Positions 55,400 to 64,000 of a DNA stretch of 64,000 bases are shown here, in pieces. The notes beneath the pieces were generated by a model. That model was not told the DNA's origin. It did not search any database and saw nothing but the letters and a program-made list of their open reading frames with translations. Each line of letters begins with the position of its first letter. Position 1 is the first letter of the stretch. The stretch is taken from the NCBI GenBank assembly GCA_963680875.1, contig OY804588.1:57796369-57860368 (forward strand), given 5' to 3'. Position numbers and translations under genes: made by a program. Origin of the DNA: Bathymodiolus brooksi. Lineage: Eukaryota; Mollusca; Bivalvia; Mytilida; Modiolidae.

Positions 55400-55645
55400 T
55401 GCTTCTCCACACAGCAAAGGCTGATTAGCTCGGAATCAGGATAATGTGTCCGAGTGGGGCGACATTTCTATCCACGGACTGTTGCATCAGTGCGCTAGCA
55501 TTATTAAAATCCACCTAAGCGTGTTGGTCTAGAACAAAGCGGACATCATCATCCTATCACTGAAAATTAACTTGTTCTTGCCATGATATAGTTGAAAAAC
55601 TTCTGAGTTGGGGTTAAACAACAATCACTCACTCGCTTATTATCA
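55400..55645 (+). repeat. Third SINE-like family
   Basis: A different body (AGGCTGATTAGCTCGGAATC, GGACTGTTGCATCAGTGC) ends in GCCATGATATAGTTGAAAAA, then GGGTTAAACAACAATCACTC, a tail related to families A and B. Tail scraps of this type also occur at 31925-31980 and 42958-43005. Confidence 0.55.
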
Positions 55646-56039
55646 GATCAATGAAATTTAGATGATCGCAGTTTGATCTAATTCGAAAGTAAGCAATTTT
55701 TGTCATCCATAAAAAATAGGCCGAGGTCAATATTGGCTTTGCAGGTCAATAAAAACCCATATTCACTGATGCAAAAGCCTGTAATTGTATTATTACATAC
55801 TATAATGCTTTATGACGCAATCCAGTGAATATTACTTCCAGCAGGTGAATACCATAATTTATTGACATCTAGACTTTATTTAGCTAAACTACGGATATTT
55901 CTATTCATTATGTAATAATAGACTTCTGCACGAACTCAAGACGACAATCAGAAAATTATTGTGAAATGACACATACACATACATTGTGAACATTTTCCTT
56001 CTGTCTCTGTTCTATTTTTAATTCTTTAGTCCACCGAAC

Positions 56040-56252
56040 TTGACCAATATCAGGTTTCGGTTTAACACAATGTTTTTTGGCACCTTTTTCTATCACATTC
56101 CAAAGAAAAAAATAAGGCACGTTGATTTACGCATCAACGACTGGAATTCCTTGAGTAAATTGTCTCCAGTTTGTACCACCTCTATTAGCACTTTCCTCGG
56201 CAATTTTAGTCTTTCTCTTAAATGCCTTGCCGCCATACAATGGCTTGGCTGA
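56040..56252 (+). pseudogene. LINE reverse-transcriptase C-terminal scrap
   Basis: The segment LRINDWNSLS, then SISTFLGNF, resembles the RVINDWN.LP...SFK end found in many animal LINE (CR1/jockey-like) polymerases. Downstream AT-rich text to about 56350 could be its 3' UTR. It is short and diverged. Confidence 0.4.
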
Positions 56253-56837
56253 AGGTGGGGTAGAGGACACACCCTTCCACCTTTATATTTTAAAGATTGC
56301 CTTTCTATCAGAACAGACTTAACATCTTCATGTACCTATAAAATATTAATTTGTACATAAGAATAGGTATATTGTAACTTCTAAATTAATAATCATGTTT
56401 TAATGTTTTTATTACGATATTCTAATATGACGTCCTTCGTTTGCTTTGTAAACAAAACAGTGATTTATTTCTTCGTAAATTCTCATTGGCACATCCACGG
56501 TCCACACATTAAAGCCAGGTAATAAAATTATCTATTGTTTTAAAAACATCTTTATTCACTGAATACAATCGACATATCAAAATATTAATTAATATCTGAT
56601 GTGTAAGTAAAACATGCAAACACAATATTATTGTTACAGCTGTTCCATCAATAACACTTTCACTTCATAAAAACATATGTTGATGAGTTATCGTCTGCTC
56701 GACTTTGGAAGGATGAAAGATAGAACAGCCAACCTGCGCAATATAAATTGTGTACCACCTTGCTTGTAAACGTAAAAATACATCAGAATCGAAATAATTC
56801 ATTCATATCTTAGTGTGTAAAAGTTAATATGAAACTT

Positions 56838-57400
56838 ACTACAGAACCTTCCATACATGTAGATGTTTCCTACCAAATTTCGGTTCATATGGGTAAGCAG
56901 TTTCAAAGGTGGAGATGTCTTAGAAATCGACCAATCAGAAACAAGAATTGCATGTGGTGGCCATGTTTGCTAACCGATCGGGACGAAAGGAGTAATATTC
57001 ATAGAGGACATTCCATAGATACTTCCTACCCAGTTTCGGTGGTAGCCATGTCTGCTAACCGATCGGGACGAAATTAGCAATCTTCATAGAGGACATTCCA
57101 TAAATCCTTCCTACCAAGTGTCGGTTCATTTGGCCAAGCGGTTTAAGAAAAGATTTTTAAAAATCGGCCAATCAGAAACAAGAATCGCCTGTGGCGGCCA
57201 TGTTTGGTAATGAATCATAACAAAATGTGCATTCGTTAGAGAAGACCTTCCATGGATGCTTTCTACCAGGCTTCGGTTCATTTGGCTGAGGGTTTTCAGA
57301 GGAGAAGATTAAAATGTGAAAAGTAAACGGATGACAGACGACAGACGCGGACACCAAGTGATGGCAAAAGCTCATATTGCCTTTGGCAAGGTTTGCTAAA
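56838..57400 (-). mobile_element. Relative of the 17931 element, three tandem sub-units
   Basis: On the minus strand: TTAGCAAACCTTGCCAAAGG, CATCACTTGGTGTCCGCG, then sub-units with ACATGGCCGCCACAGGCG and TCTGATTGGCCGAT. Sub-units repeat about every 120-160 bases (AGGACATTCCATA on the plus strand). Confidence 0.65.
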
Positions 57401-57544
57401 AAGAATATTAAAATGTGAATACCTACTTGTAATGTATAGAATAAACATGTTACACTATATCAGCTTTAGTTAATTTCTAAGGGAGATAATATCAAGATTT
57501 ATCTTTCTTTTAACAGTTTAGGTAAGAGTTATCTTTCTTTTAAC

Positions 57545-57810
57545 AGAACTAGAGGAGAACATTTTTTAGAAAGCAACCAATCAGAAACATGAATTGCCTG
57601 TGGCGGCAATGTTTGTTAATGGATTCGGAAGAAATGAACAATCGTTATATAGGATCTTCCATAGATGCGTCCTACCAAATTTCAGATCAATTGGCTTTGC
57701 GGTTTCAGAGGAGAAGATTAAAATGTGAAAAGTTAACCGACGACAGACGACAGACGACGGACTTCAAGTGATGGCAAAAGCTCGGGTTGCCTTTGGCAAG
57801 GTGAGCTAAA
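57545..57810 (-). mobile_element. Second relative of the 17931 element
   Basis: Minus strand TTAGCTCACCTTGCCAAAGG, then CATCACTTGAAGTCCG and one sub-unit. Same orientation as its neighbour. Confidence 0.65.
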
Positions 57811-57849
57811 AAGCTTGTTCTTATATGAGAAAGTACAGGAATATATTAG

Positions 57850-58385
57850 TTGGCAGTTGATCTGATGTCAATCACCTTATAAAGGGGCCTCCATGTACAT
57901 GATAACTTGGTAATTGGTCTGAGGTTAATCACTAATCAAAGACCTTCATGTCCATGAGGGCTTGGTAGTTGGTTTGAGGTCAATCACCTTATTGAGGGGG
58001 TTTCCATTTCCATGAGACCTTGGTTGTTGGTCTGAGGTTAATCACTAATGAAGGCACATTAATGTCCATGAGGACTTGGTAGTTGGTCTGAGGTTAATCA
58101 CTAATGAAGGAACTTCCATGTACATGAGGACTTGGTAATTGGTCTGAGGTTAATCACTAATGAAGAGACCTCCATGTACATGAGAAATTGGTAGTTGATC
58201 TGGGTCAATCACCTTATTAAGGGGCCTCCATGTACATGAGGTTTTGGTAGTTGATCTGGAGCTAATCACTAATGAAGGGGCCTCCATGTCCATGAGGACT
58301 TGGTAGTTGATCGGGGTCAGCCATCTTATGAAAGGGCCTCCATTTCCATGATAACTTGGTAATAGGTCTATCACTAAAGAAGGGG
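57850..58385. repeat. ~56-bp minisatellite
   Basis: TCTGAGGTTAATCACTAATG recurs at 58031, 58087 and 58143; more degenerate units extend both ways, about nine in all. Words CATGTACATGAGGACTTGG are shared. Confidence 0.88.
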
Positions 58386-58404
58386 TTTCACATGCATGTT
58401 CATG

Positions 58405-58632
58405 ATGGTATGATAGTTACACTATGTAATTGGTGCCTACAACCACTAAAGTTTATGAGTTTAATTTTTACTAATGTTGAAGTGTACTCTATGCAACCAC
58501 ATGTGATAAACTTTTCAGTGACTCGTGGCAGGTCAGTGCTTTTCTCTGGGTAGCCCTGTGTCCTCAAATAATTAAACTGACCGCCATGATATAACTAAAA
58601 TATTATTGAAAGTGTCATTAACCAGCAACAGT
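58405..58632 (+). repeat. SINE family B, plus-strand copy
   Basis: GGTATGATAGTTACACTATG to GACCGCCATGATATAACTAA. The tail end differs (CATTAACCAGCAACAG). Confidence 0.78.
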
Positions 58633-58671
58633 CAATCTATAATATGATGTTAATTAATTGTGAGTTTGAAT

Positions 58672-58982
58672 TGTACATGAAACCTGTCTGAACCGAACCT
58701 TAAATATAACACAAATCCTGTATAAACCAAGCTTTAAATAAAGTTGACATGTAAAAAACGTTTGTTAATTTAACCTGTATAAACTGAACGCCTGTCTATT
58801 CCAAGCACAAACAAAGCTGGTCCCCAGGAGATTCAGCTTAGACAGTTTTCATTGTATATGTATATAGTTTCCATGTAGAAAATCTTTGTTAAATTAACCT
58901 GTCTAAACTGAACACCTGTCTATTCCAAACACACAAAAAGCTGGTCCCCAGGGGATTCAGTTTAGACAGTTTTCACTGTATA
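58672..58982. mobile_element. Tigger-type MITE with internal duplication
   Basis: Left ACATGAAACCTGTCTGAACC and inverted right ACAGTGAAAACTGTCTAAAC are similar ends. The interior holds two direct copies, about 120 bases apart, of GAACACCTGTCTATTCCAA and AAAGCTGGTCCCCAGG. Confidence 0.6.
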
Positions 58983-59964
58983 TGTACAGGTTTTATCCTT
59001 AATCATGTAATTATTATTAAAACAAAGGTACTTCTCCCTCAGGTATAGGTGACCTTAGCTAATTTGTTCTGCTTAGACTCTTTGAATTTCTTGCTCCAAA
59101 AGATGTTTAAATTATTTGACCTTAGCGTACCTGATGAGGGTTACTCAAGAAGTGTGTCATGCATATTAAGTTTGATATCTACTTACACAGTTTACACATA
59201 CCTCTAACATATATCTGGTTGTAGCTCTAGATACATAATAACTTCCCATCTTAGAATTATATTGTAAGGCAAGTGTAAATTTGGATACAGCTTCCTGTAG
59301 AAAAAAAAATACAAATCTTCCAATAAAATCAAGATATGATGATTTTGTTACATAAACTATTAAATGATACAGTCCTCATGATAACGCCTGTCTTCTGACC
59401 AGTAAATTTGTCAGTTTTTACTTTTATATATATATATAAATAAATTCAAGAATTTTATTCGGACCATTGAATTCAAATTTAATTTCGAGGACTGTTGATA
59501 AATAGTTATAATGGCACATAACACTAAACGTTCTTTGAATTCTGGTGAAAAGGTAAATAAGATTTGTGTCAAAACTTAAACATAAACACTGGGCGCTTTC
59601 CACTACTTTTACACTTCTAATGTGAAGACAATCTCATTAAACTAGTTCTTGAAGTAAGTAATGTTCTTACACTGTTATGTTATTTTTCAAACTTTAGTTA
59701 AATATGAATATCAAGTATGAAGTCCAACTCATTTTTTAAACATTTCATTATCGACATAAATATATTCTGAAGTGGTAATACTAATAGTACTGCCAGCCAT
59801 TTTGGATGAAGGATGGACAGTGGGAGTGTCACACATAATCCTAAAAGTAGGCTAACCAAAGATCATTTCAGCACAAATTTCTCAGCAGAAAATTTTAATA
59901 TGATTTTTTTTCTCATAACATGCATAATTACATAGGGCACAGCGTGTTTGTTTTAAATTTCTCA
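58983..59964. other. No recognised feature
   Basis: AT-rich sequence with a short (TA)n at about 59427. No exon or repeat was identified. Confidence 0.35.
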
Positions 59965-61917
59965 CGTGGTATAGCGTGTTTTCCGTCGTGGAAACGCTAT
60001 ATAGTGGGAAACCACGCTATGTGGTGGATTGTCGTGGAAATCCGTCGCGGAAAACACGACAGCACTTCATGAATTGGTACACAGCACACGTATATTTTGT
60101 GTAATCGTTGAAAAATTTTAATATTACTTGATTTGATGCTAAAAATTCTTGTTACTTCATTTTGGGAGTAATATAACACGTTCAACGGCACTTAAAAACC
60201 GTGATGCACGTAATTTACAACTGACTGTTAAATAAACATATTTGTGTAATAATCTTAGAAAGATTGTTTGTTTACCAAATAAAATCTACTTGCAATAAAA
60301 CTATATTAATCCTGTTATCCTATTGACTTTCAAGTGCATGCATTTATTACAGATCAAATTATTGACATAGACATAAATATTTGATTGAAGTGATGGAATT
60401 GCGTAAATCTGTAAATCATATGTTTATAAAAACGTATACACATATTTGAAAATATTAAGTGCATGTATTAATTTCGCTGATCATTCAATCTATATTGTAT
60501 GTGTAGATTGTAACGATTTTTAAATTTATTTGTTTTTTGTACTGAAATTAAAGGAGTAAACGCTAACATTAATATATACGTATATATACATGCATTTTAA
60601 AAATTCGGTAATTGCTTATCTAGAGCATCCGACAATTATCTTCAAAGAATGATTCCCCCATGACATTTACTAGAATTAGTACCAGATTGCCGAATCACAG
60701 ATTGCCGAATACCATATTGCCGATTCCATTTTGCCGAATCCCATATTGCCGACTTTTGCTAAAAATGACAAAATTTCATCATATTATTTTTTTTTTAAAA
60801 AGAAAATATTGATGATGTGTACATATTTTATTGGATTTGAAAACAGTAATTTTTCGCGCAATTTTAATTAGAAAAACCATAATCAAATGCATACTGATTG
60901 TTGAATAGGAGATGCCGATACTCATTACTCAAACAATTGAAGAACAATGGAAAAAACCTACAAATACCGGTAAGTAAATGTTTTTTTTCGAGTTTTACTA
61001 AGTAAGAAAAAAAAAATGCCGAAAATTGTCGTTAAATAGCAAATTATTTAGAACTGATTGATGATTTCGGTAATCTAAAAATGAACTATATCCAAGCTAG
61101 ATGATTATGGTAGATTTTAATAAATGATCGGCAATAAATTAACTCCAAACAAATTTGGGGCGTATTTACAAAACAAAAAATGTGTATTCTCTCATGTTTA
61201 TGCTAGTTATTATTCACAGAGCATATGTTTTGAAACTATTTCTTGGCATCATTCATCTTGACAGAAATCATGGTTATCTGTAGCACTAATCCACCGTATA
61301 TCCTTTTGAGTATGTCGGACCATTTCAACAGAAATATATATTTAATTATTTACAATTTTCCTTCATAAATTAGAAGCATTATTCTACTTGCAATAACAAT
61401 ATTTTTCATATGTCGGCAATTTGGGAATCGGCTAATTGGACTCGGCAATTTGGGATTCAGCAAACTGGGAATCGGCAATTTGGGATGCTACCATTTACTA
61501 TTGCGTGTAATTTAACAATTAGCCTAACTAATTGACTTTCTACAACACAATTTAAAAATGTGTTTGTCTGTAATTTATTGATGTTGGAGAATTTGGGAAA
61601 GACATTCGTGGCGTTAGTTTACATTTGCAATAGATAGTAAAGTGTATTTCTTGAAAGGTCCGAATATTTGATAAACCACAATTGTCTAATTTGGTCTGTT
61701 CACATTTAATACATGGAGTGGATATAGTTGCTACATGTATGTGAAAATAATTATTCAAAAAGTTTATAAGATATTGACGACAACTTGGAAACTTTATCCT
61801 TTAGTTTTAATATCTAGATAAAATGGGTATTGAACGAGTACATTGTGTACATCGTAAATGGTAAGATTAAGCACAGTTTGTTTTAAATGAAGAATTAGTT
61901 AGCACAATTCTAAATGT
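59965..61917. repeat. 1.95-kb dispersed unit, copy 2
   Basis: Same order and near-identical sequence to 23030-24878, with an extra segment at about 60322-60450 (TATTGACTTTCAAGTGC onward). Flanks differ completely from copy 1, so both borders of the shared unit are sharp. Confidence 0.87.
60673..61491. mobile_element. Foldback element with ATTGCCGAAT words (F2), copy 2
   Basis: It has the same CATTTACTA duplication (60664-60672 and 61492-61500) and the same arms as copy 1. It therefore entered the unit before the unit was duplicated. Confidence 0.78.
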
Positions 61918-63257
61918 TTTTTTCAAAACAAGTATTATCATCGAATCCCCAAATTCCAACCATACAATAATTTGGCTTGACAATTTTGTTTGGTGAATTA
62001 CAAGTTCCGTTTTAAAAGGTTATTTCTAAATAATTAAAATCCATAAACAGTTTGGTTTTCTTCCCGATTACATTGTAAATATAAATGGAGTGTTTTCTAC
62101 AGTTCGATTTGGAAAAAAAATCATGACTTGTTTTTTCAAAATGTACATGTACTTGTGTGTCCTCCTTGTTATGCATAACTTCCCCATGTTGTAAATATTG
62201 TACATCATTTATACTTATTAATGTATTTATTTATTGTATAGTTGTATATCTAAAAATCATTGTACTTACCGTACAAAGGTTTTATCGGAATAAAGATATA
62301 TAAAACTTTGAGTACATGTACATGTAATAAATTTAAAGGATCTTTTTTGTATTTCATTTGCTTGCATGAAAGGTTTAGATAATTAATCATAGGGTCGTAG
62401 AGTATTTATTAAGTCCAATGAGGCAAAGATCTACATGCTAGCAGGTTTCTAATAGAAAGGATCGGTAAATGTATGGACCGGTCTTAATGTACTTTGTTAG
62501 ACATTACTGCTCAGACACATTCAGTACGAATATGGCTCCTGTGTATATGTAACGGTTTAAAAATGATTTCCATAACAAGTGCCAATATACAATGTCATGT
62601 AAGCATAATTATCTCAAAAGAATATGTTCAATATACACAGGTGTCGGTAAAGAAATTCGGTTTGAAGAAACTGAAGGGAACGGATAATAATATTCTAAAC
62701 ATTCTTAGCGTATTTAATTTTTTTTAACCACTATAAAAAATAGATTATGAATTATCTTGGAGTTTTCAAGGGAAAACTGTTGTCGCATGTACTTGAAATA
62801 TGTGTTGGACACGCCGATAATAATGTTTTTTTTTGTAATTTTAGGACACTTGGCTTCGAATCTGTACTGTCAAATGTGAATTGAACATTACAAATATTTA
62901 TGTATTACAATTATGTTTCGAGAAGTCAAGGTCCTCACAGAGGTATACAATACATCCTAATTAATTATACACAAAGCCATAAAATTTTCAGAGCCCCCGG
63001 TAGGATTATTTCCTGTATTATTGTACAGGCAAATAATATGAATTCACACACTTTTTAAAATATAATTCGACCATTAAAATGACAAACATTAAACGAGTTT
63101 TGCTATCCTGTTAAATAAGAACTACATTTTTGCACAGAAGCAAAACCTTTTATTAACAAAAAACCGGACAATCAACCAGCAAAAAAGAGTGAAAACAAAA
63201 AACAATGAATAGGCAACATTAGACATCCCGATTTTTGCTATCATGTCTTGACCGGGA
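61918..63257. other. No recognised gene
   Basis: AT-rich. 62160-62340 (GGAATAAAGATATATAAAAC) resembles the 3' end of a retroelement or transcript but has no coding part attached. Confidence 0.35.
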
Positions 63258-63335
63258 ATGTCTAAGCACCGCTAAGACCATTTAAGTACACCAAGACTCT
63301 AAAAACTGCCGCTAAGGACATGTAGGAGATATTTT
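63258..63335 (+). repeat. Dispersed repeat, CCGCTAAGA / AAGACTCTAAAAACTG family
   Basis: The plus-strand counterpart of 29330-29400. Confidence 0.5.
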
Positions 63336-63461
63336 ACTAGCACCAAGTACATTGTAATGCATAAAAATGTAGAAAATAAACCTTATTTTTACATTTTCAT
63401 AGTGATACTATGAACAGTTATTCATTTATTAATAATTATCCTTGGCACGCGTCGTTAGTTC

Positions 63462-64000
63462 AGACGGTTCATTCCCACTTGGTCTACGGTACTCCCATTT
63501 GGTCTATTCCCATTTGGTCTATTCCCACTTGGTCTACTCTAGAAAAATGATAGTGTTGCATTTGGTCTACTCTATGAATTTTATATACAAAAACAACATA
63601 TAAAAAACAATTTCACTCTATTATGAGAAAAGTTTAAGGGAAAGTTTAAAAGTTTCAATTTAAAAATTTTATTTGCATTCACTGATTAATTAAATGTAGA
63701 TTTAAGTTTTATTTATTACTTTTTGAAATTCCGGAGAATTGTACTCGGTTTACATTATTTCATAGAATAGAGAATTGAAATGGGAAATGTGTCCTTATAG
63801 GTACACTTAGCATGACATCGCATGAATTCTTTTTTGGTAGAGCTACAATGAAAACATGAACAGAAAAAGAATACACAATCACAACCCTAATACACTATCA
63901 TTTTAATTTAAAAGATGTTTATAGATCTCTATTTCATTAAGTAGACGAAATGGGAATTATTAAATTTTCAACAGGAGACGAAATAGGAATAGACAAAATG
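63462..64000. mobile_element. Foldback element with CATTTGGTCTATTCC words (F4), cut by window end
   Basis: The left arm (63462-63575) has five TTGGTCTA words in CCCATTTGGTCTATT units of 15-16 bases. From 63941 the inverse appears (GTAGACGAAATGGGAAT, GACGAAATAGGAATAGAC) and continues past the window. The core between them is AT-rich with no frame. Confidence 0.72.

Overview
The window is AT-rich nuclear DNA of an animal, most likely a bivalve mollusc. The evidence is split, intron-rich genes with GT/AG boundaries, a secreted fibrinogen-related lectin gene, and repeat families I know as typical of bivalve genomes: the GTTCACCTGGACCAAAGG and CAACGCAAAGCGTGGC tandem-repeat elements, tRNA-derived SINEs with a shared tail, and the GTGGAGCAGGAACTGCTTAC repeat. 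The species cannot be fixed from the sequence alone.

Layout. 1-1.1 kb: the 3' part of an EnSpm/CACTA-like transposase gene, cut by the window edge. 1.9-10.3 kb: a spliced gene of the DUF4806 type with a long Arg/Ser repeat exon. Its introns hold three transposons nested in one another (3.6-6.7 kb) and a pogo/Tigger relic (8.8-9.7 kb). 12.1-13.6 kb: a broken LINE with a foldback inserted in it. 14.4-17.9 kb: a 58-bp satellite. 17.9-23.0 kb: an element swollen by a 332-bp tandem array that contains a 2.3-kb internal duplication. 23.0-24.9 kb: a repeat unit that recurs at 60.0-61.9 kb. 25.3-26.9 kb: a dead hAT element split by a SINE. 27-33.6 kb: inverted repeats, minisatellites and a second copy of the hAT-like element seen at 4.1 kb. 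33.8-47.0 kb: a complete six-exon gene for a secreted fibrinogen-domain protein, the only host gene whose whole reading frame I can join. 46-58.6 kb: dense SINEs, a 2-kb foldback element and minisatellites. 60-64 kb: the second copy of the 23-kb unit, then another foldback element cut by the window end.

The genes form no operon or pathway. Two gene-level observations stand out. The DUF4806 gene follows the transposase in the same direction, which fits a two-gene transposon. The lectin gene has a degenerate 40-bp array made from the end of its fifth exon, splice donor included.

The most unusual structural signal is a group of foldback elements unrelated in sequence but alike in design. Their arms are strings of short words (about 15-23 bp) that reappear inverted at the other end, and two of the families are flanked by 9-10 bp target duplications.
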